From: an uncultured Sphingomonas sp.
GTDB lineage: Bacteria; Pseudomonadota; Alphaproteobacteria; Sphingomonadales; Sphingomonadaceae
Direction of reading: 5' to 3'
Assembly: GCF_937871615.1 (NCBI RefSeq)
Contig: NZ_CALMPA010000038.1
Location: forward strand, 1 to 64,000
DNA: 64,000 nt
The notes under the pieces are model-generated. The model was not told where the DNA came from. It was given only the letters and a program-made list of their open reading frames with translations, and searched no databases. The number at the start of each line of letters is the position of its first letter. Within the stretch, counting starts at the first letter, position 1. A program made the position numbers and the translations under genes. This document shows, piece after piece, positions 44,487 through 52,305 of this stretch.

Positions 44487-45170
44487 TCAGACTTCGAGAT
44501 TCCGCTTCTCGTAGACGGTCGATATGACCCGGCCATCCCAGACATAGCAGAGGTGGCGTTCCTGGCGGCAATTGGACAGAAGCCGGGGGCGGAATACCGC
44601 CACGCATTCCCCGCTTTCGTCACGCACGCTCCCGTAGAGGATACCATCCGAGCCAGCGCCGCGCAGGTCACGGGCGAGCGCCTGCGACATCGCATAGTTC
44701 GCCGGATCATAAAGATCGGGATGGCTTTCGCGCATCGCGCGAATGTCATGTATGTCGGCGGTCAGGTCGACCGCATAGACCCGCATGTCCAGTTCCTGCG
44801 CCGGTTCTTCGGTAGCCATGAGAAAGCGCGTGCGATGCCAGGCCGTTTCGGCAATCGCGGTTTCCAGGGCCAAGCTTGCATAGAAGACACCGTAAGATCC
44901 GTCGGTGAAGCGATCGCCAAGCGGATTGAGGTGGGTGAAAGCAGCCATGATCGGCGACGTGCCAGGACCAGACACCCTGTCCTCGATCGGAACGAGCGCA
45001 AGGTCGCCGGCCTCCTCGCGCAGCCGATCGTTGGTCATCGCCTCGATCTGGAAGACCGCGTCGAGGTCGGCCGGGTCGGCGACGGCCTCGAACAAGGCGA
45101 TAGGCGGAAAACGGCTGGGCACGATCCGGTAGCAGGGATGCCACCGGACGGCTGCGACAGGAATATCCAC
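44487..45170 (-). CDS. RES-domain toxin
   Basis: The product has 227 residues. GTG 45170, two bases after the antitoxin stop, is the likely start; the frame open upstream is antitoxin DNA. RES features: YRIVPSRFPPIALFEAVADP near the start (Arg), DGSYGVFYASLALETAIAET (Tyr and Glu), and a late Ser in GSDGILYGSVRDESGECVAV. RES toxins degrade NAD and stop growth. It pairs with the Xre antitoxin encoded just before it. Confidence 0.88.
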   Translation of the reverse strand: MDIPVAAVRWHPCYRIVPSRFPPIALFEAVADPADLDAVFQIEAMTNDRLREEAGDLALVPIEDRVSGPGTSPIMAAFTHLNPLGDRFTDGSYGVFYASLALETAIAETAWHRTRFLMATEEPAQELDMRVYAVDLTADIHDIRAMRESHPDLYDPANYAMSQALARDLRGAGSDGILYGSVRDESGECVAVFRPRLLSNCRQERHLCYVWDGRVISTVYEKRNLEV

Positions 45171-45172
45171 CC

Positions 45173-45559
45173 CTAGCCGCGCTGCGCGTCGATATATTGG
45201 CGCACCACATAGAGATCGGCGACATTGCCCGACGTCATGCGCTGGAGCGCGGAACCGCCGCCGAACAGGGCTGCCATGTTCGGCTTGCGGACCCACTCAT
45301 CCGCCGTCTTGGGCAAGAGAATATGCAGGCCTTTGTAGATTCCGAGGATGTAGGAGATGCGTTCTAGTGCATCCTTGGGGATCGCGGCGACCGCCCCGCG
45401 CTTCCAAGCCTGCAACGTCGAACGGCTGTCGAGCCCGAGCAGGCTCATCTGCTCAGGCTCCTTGAGGCCCCAGGCCTCCGCGATACGGAAGAACGTCCGG
45501 AGCGCCGGCCCCGTGAGATCCTTGCGGCCTTTCGCCGTGTCATGCGATGCGCTCGCCAT
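45173..45559 (-). CDS. Xre/MbcA/ParS-family antitoxin
   Basis: The product has 128 residues. The N-terminal helix-turn-helix (TFFRIAEAWGLKEPEQMSLL, then GLDSRSTLQAWKRG) is followed by the C-terminal toxin-binding domain (DALERISYILGIYKGLHILL, FGGGSALQRMTSG). AAGGAGATC precedes the ATG by ~9 bases. It neutralises the RES toxin and represses the operon, and adds to plasmid stability. Confidence 0.88.
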   Translation of the reverse strand: MASASHDTAKGRKDLTGPALRTFFRIAEAWGLKEPEQMSLLGLDSRSTLQAWKRGAVAAIPKDALERISYILGIYKGLHILLPKTADEWVRKPNMAALFGGGSALQRMTSGNVADLYVVRQYIDAQRG

Positions 45560-45665
45560 GAGAACCTGATCTCCTTTCGACAGGAGATATGTTCAATATC
45601 TGAGCAAAAATCAAGATAAGAACGAAATCTGAACATTTCTCCCTTTTGCGCCCTCTTGAGGGTGC
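45560..45665 (-). promoter_or_regulatory. Promoter/operator region of the Xre-RES module
   Basis: On the minus strand, TTCAGAT and CTCAGAT elements lie about 30 bases apart and TGTTCA/TGAACA form an inverted pair. TTGATT could serve as a -35 box with CATATC 17 bases on. ATCTCC (45569-45574) and GGAGAT (45583-45588) form a small hairpin over the ribosome-binding site. This arrangement suits repression by the Xre antitoxin. Boxes assigned by eye only. Confidence 0.35.
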
Positions 45666-45689
45666 GTATAGCGTCTGAGCGATCAGCCA

Positions 45690-46370
45690 TTAGGACGGTG
45701 GCGACGCGCGAAGCCTCGCAATCCCAGAGCCGGCCGCTTTGACTTTCGCCTCAAGATCGGCCAATTTGGCATATAATCGCGCCAAGACCCTATCATGAGG
45801 AAGGATGTACCGCGCGAGCCAGCCGCGCCGTTCGATCTCGCTGATGCGGTCGCGAAGGCGTGCTATTGTCCCTGCCACCGCATCCCGCTCCATCACCAAG
45901 GTGTCGATCTTGCGCTGCCACGCTTTCGACCGCGCCCTCGCGCGACGCACTTCATCGCGCTCGGCCTTTTCCGCCCGACGCCGGGCTTTGGTCGCAGCTT
46001 CTTGCTCAATCCGCTCTCTTCTGAGGCGCTCTATCTCGGCCCGTCGGGCTAATGTCTCACTCGAATAGCGCGCAAAGGCCGGACTGCCGATTGGCCCGAC
46101 ACATCGAACGAACCAGCTCAGCCTGCGCCGTGCCTTATGCTCGATCTGCCCAACGCGTTGTGCGGAAAGACCCATGGCTTCGCCGATCTGGCGAAACGTC
46201 TTGAGATGTTCCCTCCCAAGCCCATAGCGATAGCGAACAACCTCCTCCTCCTGCGCAGACAAGAGGGAAAGCACCGTATTGACGGTCGTGTCGTCACTTG
46301 CTTGGCTCGCAGCCTTCATTGCTTCGACGGCTTGCCGCGCTCCCTCGGCAGCATCCTCGAGAATGCCCAT
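45690..46370 (-). CDS. Sigma-70 region-4-like DNA-binding protein with coiled coil
   Basis: The product has 226 residues. Residues ~32-82 read like sigma factor region 4: SLLSAQEEEVVRYRYGLGRE, then FRQIGEAMGLSAQRVGQIEH and KARRRL, the helix-turn-helix that contacts -35 boxes. No region 2 is present, so it is not a complete sigma factor. Residues ~110-215 are strongly charged helix (Arg, Glu, Ala), probably a long coiled coil, with RRGWLARYILPHDRVLARLY inside. It could modify transcription on the plasmid. The family is not named to my knowledge. Confidence 0.65.
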   Translation of the reverse strand: MGILEDAAEGARQAVEAMKAASQASDDTTVNTVLSLLSAQEEEVVRYRYGLGREHLKTFRQIGEAMGLSAQRVGQIEHKARRRLSWFVRCVGPIGSPAFARYSSETLARRAEIERLRRERIEQEAATKARRRAEKAERDEVRRARARSKAWQRKIDTLVMERDAVAGTIARLRDRISEIERRGWLARYILPHDRVLARLYAKLADLEAKVKAAGSGIARLRASPPS

Positions 46371-46395
46371 CGGCTCTGTCCTGCCTCATCCCGCG

Positions 46396-46629
46396 CTAGA
46401 ACCAGCCGTCGCGCCGGCCCTCGCCATTGTCGCGCAGGCTGCGACCGTCGAGCGCGGACCGGCGGATGTTGAGCTCGACCTCACTGCCCCTACGGGCGAT
46501 CTGGACATCGCGCGGATCGAGATTGTTGCGGCGGGCATAGTCATCCGCTGCCTTCTCGCTGCCGAACTTGCCGGCCTGTTCGAATTCCCACGCTATCTTC
46601 GTCTCCTTCGCTTTCTGAGGGGCGCGCGC
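46396..46629 (-). other. Gene-like frame without a usable start codon
   Basis: On the minus strand, from just after the stop of the 46629-46838 gene, the frame reads APQKAKETKIAWEFEQAGKF, then SEKAADDYARRNNLDPRDVQ and VELNIRRSALDGRSLRDNGE and ends at 46396. It looks coding, but the frame has no ATG, GTG or TTG before its body. It may be translated by frameshift from the gene before it, or its start may have been lost. Confidence 0.4.
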
Positions 46630-46838
46630 TAGCGGCCAAGGCGAGGCCGAGCTGTCACAAAGTCACCTTTCAACGCTTGCTCAGCTCGGCAGCGCAGCAC
46701 GAGGTAGAGTGTGCCGGCATCCCGCTCGGCATCGATCGGATCGCGCGTCAATGCGGCGCGCAGCGCGGCCTTGAGCCAGAAGCTAGTCGCAGGATCGCCC
46801 AGCAGCTTCTCGATTTCTGATCTCTTCTGTTTAGTCAC
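46629..46838 (-). CDS. Small hypothetical protein, 69 aa
   Basis: GTG 46838 is preceded by GGAGGAAAA, an excellent ribosome-binding site, which decides this start over a longer non-coding-looking frame. The product VTKQKRSEIEKLLGDPATSF, then WLKAALRAALTRDPIDAERD, is helical with a charged start. The function is unknown. It is divergent from the small membrane protein at 46931. Confidence 0.6.
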   Translation of the reverse strand: MTKQKRSEIEKLLGDPATSFWLKAALRAALTRDPIDAERDAGTLYLVLRCRAEQALKGDFVTARPRLGR

Positions 46839-46930
46839 TTTTCCTCCGATGCGGATTATTCGTTGCGAGCCAGTTCCAATGTTTGAGATTGCTGTCGTTC
46901 GTGCTATGTTCAATCTCGGAGGTAGGTTCG

Positions 46931-47143
46931 ATGAGCCGGTTCGACTGGGGCACGTATAACGCGACAAAAGACAGCGCTGGCGGTCCCGTGTATTCGTGGG
47001 AAACGGACTGGGATGAAGTCGTGCCCGGAGTAAATGCGGACGAGACTTTCGCGGCTCCGCAGTCGTCATGGCAGCTCGCCCTCGCAATTGCGTTTGTGGT
47101 AGCGCTCGTGGCGTTTTTCGGATTTCTCTCAAGCGTCATGTAG
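46931..47143 (+). CDS. Small single-span membrane protein, 70 aa
   Basis: GGAGGTAGGTTCG precedes ATG 46931. The N-terminal ~45 residues are polar (MSRFDWGTYNATKDSAGGPV) and the C-terminus is one membrane helix (LALAIAFVVALVAFFGFLSS). It would be tail-anchored with the polar part in the cytoplasm. It is convergent with traG, 6 bases between stops. No family was recognised. Confidence 0.6.
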   Translation: MSRFDWGTYNATKDSAGGPVYSWETDWDEVVPGVNADETFAAPQSSWQLALAIAFVVALVAFFGFLSSVM

Positions 47144-47149
47144 GATGCG

Positions 47150-49945
47150 TCATTCGCGTAACTTTGGATCGTTGAAGAAGCCGACGTTGTGACTGTCCGA
47201 CACTTCCGACCTCGCACGTGATCCCCCTTGCCTGTTGACAGCTCTTCCCGTCTGCGCAGCAGCGCGACCTTCATCGATTTCCTTTCGACCCTCATTGATG
47301 ATCGCGGCAGCCGCGCCGGGATCGTTTCCGCCTCCCGGGCCCGAGGGTCGCCGGCCACCTCCTGAAGGTGTGTAGTGACCACGGACGTCGCTCTCGGATG
47401 CGACATCGGGACGCTGAACAGACACGAGATTCGGTTCATGAAGCTCCGATCGGATTTCATTGCGGATGGTATCGAGACGATCATCCATCCACCTTTCGAT
47501 CATCGCGCTGCGCGTGGCGCGATCATGCGCCGACAAGTCAGTGGCCCAGAGGTCGGGGACATTGATTGCTGGGTTACGCGCCTGCTCCGCGCGATACCAT
47601 TGGGCCAGATCCTGGCTCAGGTTTTCGCTGAGATTGAGCCCATGGGATTCCGCATAGCTGGCGTCGCGCGACAGGGATTGCGCGATCTCGTCGAGTTTCT
47701 CGGCCGATCGTTGGTAAGATTGAGCAAGAGCAAGGCTTTCTTCGGAAATCCTCGCGCTGGAGTCCGTAATGGACGACCGGCTGAAACTGCCCGAACGATC
47801 ATAGGTGCCGGCGGACTCACTGGCGCTGGAGCCGCTCGCATGATCGTCGCGGAAGCTGCTCGACGCTGCGCTGCGATCCTCGCTTGAAATATTGCGATTA
47901 GTCGAGTGGCTGAGGTCGGATTGTTGCATGCCACGTCCACCAACGCTCGCACCCAGCGAGCCAGACAGCGGACTACCGCCACCGGCGCGCCCGCGACCGC
48001 CCGTTCCGGCGCCGACAGAGCCTTCGACGGATTGTTGCACTATGGCTTGGCGCCCGCGGTTGTCCGTGACCGAGAAGCGGTCGGTGTCGGCATTTGATTG
48101 CTCGATCCCTTCGGACGTATTGGCGGTTCGGCGATCGAAGCGATCGACCGACGTGGCCGATTGGGAGCCACTGGCGCTTTCGACGCCTGACGTCGTTTCG
48201 CTGGAGCGCGTGTGAACCGACGCGTCCCGATCGGTGGCAGTAAGGAGAGTGCTTGCCGTGTTGCGGTAGGATTCCGCCTGCCGTCTTGCCTCGGAGGCAA
48301 CTTCGCGCATCTCGGCGACACTGTTCGTCGACATGGTCGGCGTGAACGCAAGCCGCGAGATTGCCCCCGTCGTGTCGATGACTTCCTGGCCGTTGCCATA
48401 GCTCGAGATGATCGCCCCGTTGTCGGCGCGGTAATCCAATCTCGGAATGCCGGCCATGTAGCTCGGCGCCGTCGACCATTGATCCGACTGGCGCATATTG
48501 GCCGAACTGTTGGCGTAACTGACATTTCCGTAGGAGTAGTTTCCCGTCGTCTGCTCGAGCGCCGCCGCTTCGGCGGCATTCTGTGCGGGGGCCAGCATCG
48601 CCATCGAATGGCTCGCGATCCCCATCGCGCCGCGAGCCATCCCCGCTGCGAGGAATGGCACGCTCATCAGGAGGAAGCCCGCGATCGTCGCGGTTTCCTC
48701 ATTGACCGCGCCGATTCCCGCATAGGTCGAGAGCGTCACGCCGCTGGGTGCCATTGCCGCGGCCGAGCCGGTTGCCCGGCTCATGATGATCATGTGCAGC
48801 ACGACGTAGAGCGGACCCCAGGCGGCCAGGTAAAAGAATCCTGCCGTGTAGCCCTTGAGCGTCGGTACGCCGGTTCGCGGCATGAGGAACAGCGGAAAGA
48901 TGACCGGGAACATCGCGAAAAAGACGACGGTCAGCACGACGTTGAGAATAGGAACCCAGCTCATTGCCTGCTGCGCGATCGAGCCGTACGTATTGCGCGC
49001 CTGGATATCGGCCCGTGTCATAGCGAATGTGTCGATCGCCGCCGCGCCGGTACTCCCGGACATCGAATTGCGCGCCTGCATGAAAGCGTTGATCGCGGTG
49101 CTTTGCCGCAGGATGCTCACATGGCCGCCCGCGGTTCCGGTGAAGGCCTGGGTGATCACCGGCACGTCGTCGCGCAGCTTCTGGGCGGCCAGTGCATTGC
49201 TGAGCCTGGGATAGAGTTCCTTACCCCAGATCAGCAGGTTGGCCTCGATCATCGGCGTCCACTGCCCATCGAGCGCCGAATAGGCATCGTTGCATGTCCG
49301 GATATGACTTTCGACGCCGCCACCCGAAACGCGCGTAATCCAGATCTGCGAGCGCGCCGGTGAACCGGGACCAATCGCGGCCCACAGATCCGGAGAGTTG
49401 GCGAGGTCCGTCATCGACTTGAAGCCGAGCATCACGTCATAGAAGACGCATGCCTTGAAATGCTCCTCAAGGTTGGTCGAAAACTCGGCATCGCGGATAC
49501 GCAGGTTGCGCGTCGCATCGAACAGCCGCGCGCCATAGACCATGCCGTTGGTGGTATAATTAAGCGATGTCGGCATGACGAACACCGTCTCGGCGGTGCG
49601 GGTCAGATAGTCGCCTACCTGGCTTGTGAAGCTGGCGATCACCCCAAGTCCGATTGGAACATTGTCGATCGTCGCCGGTGCCAGCGAAGGATTGAGGCGG
49701 TCCGTAACCTTGATGTCCACGGTGGGCACCATCAGGCACATGTAGATCGCGGTCGCCTGCAGGAACCAGTTCAGCCAGGCACGCCAGTCGAGGTTGAACG
49801 CCACCACGAGGAGCGAATAGATGAGGCCCATCACCATGACGACGCGCAGCATCGACCGGTAGCCCCCTCCTCCAGCCCAGGCCGCAACCGCGTTGAACGT
49901 GTTGACGAAGTATTCGCCGCCGCCGATCGTGAAGACTTCGAGCAT
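47150..49945 (-). CDS. traG: F-type conjugation protein TraG
   Basis: The product has 931 residues. The N-terminal half is an inner-membrane domain (MLEVFTIGGGEYFVNTFNAV, MVMGLIYSLLVVAFNLDWRA, later VLTVVFFAMFPVIFPLFLMP and FLLMSVPFLAAGMARGA), matching TraG_N. The long periplasmic C-terminal half is rich in Ser, Gly, Asp and Arg and probably takes part in mating-pair stabilisation and entry exclusion, as in F. The size is close to F TraG (938 aa). ATG 49945 was chosen because the earlier frame overlaps traH. It is the last gene of the transfer operon. Confidence 0.9.
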   Translation of the reverse strand: MLEVFTIGGGEYFVNTFNAVAAWAGGGGYRSMLRVVMVMGLIYSLLVVAFNLDWRAWLNWFLQATAIYMCLMVPTVDIKVTDRLNPSLAPATIDNVPIGLGVIASFTSQVGDYLTRTAETVFVMPTSLNYTTNGMVYGARLFDATRNLRIRDAEFSTNLEEHFKACVFYDVMLGFKSMTDLANSPDLWAAIGPGSPARSQIWITRVSGGGVESHIRTCNDAYSALDGQWTPMIEANLLIWGKELYPRLSNALAAQKLRDDVPVITQAFTGTAGGHVSILRQSTAINAFMQARNSMSGSTGAAAIDTFAMTRADIQARNTYGSIAQQAMSWVPILNVVLTVVFFAMFPVIFPLFLMPRTGVPTLKGYTAGFFYLAAWGPLYVVLHMIIMSRATGSAAAMAPSGVTLSTYAGIGAVNEETATIAGFLLMSVPFLAAGMARGAMGIASHSMAMLAPAQNAAEAAALEQTTGNYSYGNVSYANSSANMRQSDQWSTAPSYMAGIPRLDYRADNGAIISSYGNGQEVIDTTGAISRLAFTPTMSTNSVAEMREVASEARRQAESYRNTASTLLTATDRDASVHTRSSETTSGVESASGSQSATSVDRFDRRTANTSEGIEQSNADTDRFSVTDNRGRQAIVQQSVEGSVGAGTGGRGRAGGGSPLSGSLGASVGGRGMQQSDLSHSTNRNISSEDRSAASSSFRDDHASGSSASESAGTYDRSGSFSRSSITDSSARISEESLALAQSYQRSAEKLDEIAQSLSRDASYAESHGLNLSENLSQDLAQWYRAEQARNPAINVPDLWATDLSAHDRATRSAMIERWMDDRLDTIRNEIRSELHEPNLVSVQRPDVASESDVRGHYTPSGGGRRPSGPGGGNDPGAAAAIINEGRKEIDEGRAAAQTGRAVNRQGGSRARSEVSDSHNVGFFNDPKLRE

Positions 49946-49965
49946 GGCCGGCCTTCCCTTCCTTG

Positions 49966-51417
49966 CTATTGCAAGCCTTGGGCGCTGAGTCCGCGGGAGA
50001 AGTTGAGCGCGGCCGACATCCCCGGCGTCATCGTGTTCTGAAGCGTCGATTCCAGCATGATCGAGCGATCGATGATCTGCATCGTCACTTGCAGCTTTTG
50101 ATCGAGCCGCACGCCGCGCTGCTGAAATTTCTGCCGCGTGGCCGCAATCTGCTGGCGCCACTGCGCCGCGGTTTCCTGGTCGAAGGTCTGATAGTGGATC
50201 TTCGCCTGCTCGACGCGATCAAGCATGTTGTCGATCATGGCATTGAGGATATCGACCGAGACAATCTCGGCGAGCGTCTGGATCTCGCCGTCGGTCAGCG
50301 TGTAGCGTGCAGCCGACTGCACCGCGAGGATCTTGAAGAGCGGGATGCTCGACATATTGAGCAATTGCTTTTCGGCCGCGTCGATCGCCACATCCGTGCG
50401 GATCTTCGTCGCGATATCCTTGATCATGGCGGCGATGCGCGGGCGCAATGCCGCGCTTTCAGGAATCGAGAGGGTCTGGGTCGAGATGTTGAGACATAGC
50501 GTCTCTTCATCGCAGCGCAGGATGTTGACCGTCGCGCCGCCTGACGTGCCGTCCAGCAACGCGGTCACGACCGCTTCCTCAGCTGGCCCGACCATCGTCA
50601 CCTGGCCCCCGACACTTGGATCGGTCGAAGGTCGCGTCACGACGGTCCCTACCAGCGTCATGATGTATTCGCTGAATTCCTTGTCGAACGCGCCGAACTT
50701 TTGCGATTTGCGGAGCGCCTCCCAGGTATAGTTGTGCGGCTCGCCGACGAGTTGGTCCTTCATTGCCGGATCGCTGTTGGCCGCGATCGTCGAATCTCGC
50801 CGATTGCCGTTGTTGCAGTTCTGCCGGGCCGCCGCCCAATCAGAGAATATGCCCTGGCTGTTCCCGACCGCCTCGCAGATCGTGGCGCGGGTCGTGTCCA
50901 TTTGCGGCCAAATACCGCCGACCAGCGCCTGCGCCGTCTCGCAGCTCGAAATATTCATCTGGTTCAGGAGCTGTGCCTTTTGCGCGAACTCGTCCATCAC
51001 CTTGCCGATCTCGGGGCTGATGGAATCGATCGCCAGCTTGAAGGCAAAACCCAATGCATTGTTGGCGGTCGCCTTCAGCATGGCGACGATCTCGGACGTG
51101 TTGATGAAGGAGAAACTGCCCGAGAAGAGATCGATGCCGCCGCAGCCCGCGCGGGCCGATGGCAGCTGCAGATTGAACGGCGAAACGGACTTCTGGGGAA
51201 AGCGCGTCCACAGATTGCCAAGCGAATAGTAGCCCGCCGACTGGCCTTCGAAGGCACTGGGCCCGGTGACGTTGGCCGCGCCGCCAGCGTCGTTGAAGAA
51301 CGCGTTCATCTCGCTTGCCACACCGGCATGTGCCGACGGCACTGCGAGATGGAGCGACGCAAGAAGGGCCGCCGCGGACGCCGCAGACCGGAACCGGGAG
51401 CGAAGAGAATGGCTCAT
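49966..51417 (-). CDS. traH: F-type conjugation protein TraH
   Basis: The product has 483 residues. A cleavable signal peptide (SAASAAALLASLHLAVPSAH AGVA region) is followed by the TraH pattern: NAFFNDAGGAANVTGPSAFE, GCGGIDLFSGSFSFINTSEI, and the cysteine-containing SSCETAQALVGGIWPQ. It is a periplasmic outer-membrane-associated component for pilus assembly and mating-pair stabilisation. It starts by one-base overlap with the traF stop. Confidence 0.92.
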   Translation of the reverse strand: MSHSLRSRFRSAASAAALLASLHLAVPSAHAGVASEMNAFFNDAGGAANVTGPSAFEGQSAGYYSLGNLWTRFPQKSVSPFNLQLPSARAGCGGIDLFSGSFSFINTSEIVAMLKATANNALGFAFKLAIDSISPEIGKVMDEFAQKAQLLNQMNISSCETAQALVGGIWPQMDTTRATICEAVGNSQGIFSDWAAARQNCNNGNRRDSTIAANSDPAMKDQLVGEPHNYTWEALRKSQKFGAFDKEFSEYIMTLVGTVVTRPSTDPSVGGQVTMVGPAEEAVVTALLDGTSGGATVNILRCDEETLCLNISTQTLSIPESAALRPRIAAMIKDIATKIRTDVAIDAAEKQLLNMSSIPLFKILAVQSAARYTLTDGEIQTLAEIVSVDILNAMIDNMLDRVEQAKIHYQTFDQETAAQWRQQIAATRQKFQQRGVRLDQKLQVTMQIIDRSIMLESTLQNTMTPGMSAALNFSRGLSAQGLQ

Positions 51418-52238
51418 CAGAAATCACTCCCCACAGTCATGTTGGTAAGCGTGAAGATGCGGTCCATGATCTCGTCGGCCGAGAGGATGCCGTAGCCTAC
51501 CGGTATCGTCCGCTTCGTCACCGTGTCGAACAGGACGAGCGCCGGGGTTTCCTTGCCGGGGATGCCCATGCGCTCTCGTTGGCCACTGTCGACGAGATAG
51601 TTGGGAAAATCCTTCGATGGGCCACCGTCCATCGACACAGCCATCACCGTCAGACGGTGGCTGTCCGCCACCGACCGCAGAATGGGTCCAGCGACATCGC
51701 AGGCGGCGCAGCTCTGTGCGTAAAAATAGAACAGGCCATAACGCTCACCGAGGCGGGTCAGAACCGCGTCGCGGTCCGCCTTGCGGTTATCGATCCATGT
51801 CCGTTTGCCCAATGTCGAGACCGGGCGTTGCAAAGTGTAGTCCATGTCCGGATGCTGCCAGATCGCCCGCTGCCAGACGTCGGAGAAGGTCGAGGCGCGG
51901 TCCAGCTGCTCGCGCTGGAAGCGGACATAGGCCACAACATTCTCCTCGCTTGGATCGAGGATCGCGCGTGCCTTCAGCTCATCAAGCGTGGACCTGACAG
52001 CAGCAAGCTGTTCGGCCGCCGGCACCGGCGGGGACACCGGCTTGTCCTTCGGTGCTCGCCGAGCAGGATCACAATAGAACCATGTGCCGAGGCGCCGTTC
52101 ACCGCAATAGAAGGGGTCGCCGGCAGATTGTTCCCCGCCTTCCTCGCCAGCAATAGCCGCTGGGCCGGACGTGAACGCCGTAACGGCAATCGCCAAAGCA
52201 GTCAGCAGGGCAGGAACGGGGCGGTGCGATGCTCCCAT
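51417..52238 (-). CDS. traF: F-type conjugation protein TraF (thioredoxin-fold)
   Basis: The product has 273 residues from ATG 52238, which gives a standard signal peptide (ALLTALAIAVTAFTSGPAA). A longer in-frame start at 52334 would overlap traN. FYCGERRLGTWFYCDPARRA is the conserved TraF N-terminal pair of cysteines. The thioredoxin-like domain keeps a CAAC redox site in FYAQSCAACDVAGPILRSV. Many F-type TraF proteins lack the redox cysteines. It acts in the periplasm in pilus assembly. Confidence 0.88.
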   Translation of the reverse strand: MGASHRPVPALLTALAIAVTAFTSGPAAIAGEEGGEQSAGDPFYCGERRLGTWFYCDPARRAPKDKPVSPPVPAAEQLAAVRSTLDELKARAILDPSEENVVAYVRFQREQLDRASTFSDVWQRAIWQHPDMDYTLQRPVSTLGKRTWIDNRKADRDAVLTRLGERYGLFYFYAQSCAACDVAGPILRSVADSHRLTVMAVSMDGGPSKDFPNYLVDSGQRERMGIPGKETPALVLFDTVTKRTIPVGYGILSADEIMDRIFTLTNMTVGSDF

Positions 52239-52305
52239 CTCGCGGGCAACGGAGTGCCGACGCCAGAAGACGCCGGGGATACAAAGCGGCGAAGTGCGGC
52301 GCGGA

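Noticed and set aside
44463-45176. Plus-strand frame following the recombinase
   Set aside because: Antisense to the RES toxin, whose motifs and pairing with Xre are clear.
48212-49363. Plus-strand frame of 383 codons within traG
   Set aside because: Antisense to the TraG membrane domain; Arg/His-rich and without domain similarity.
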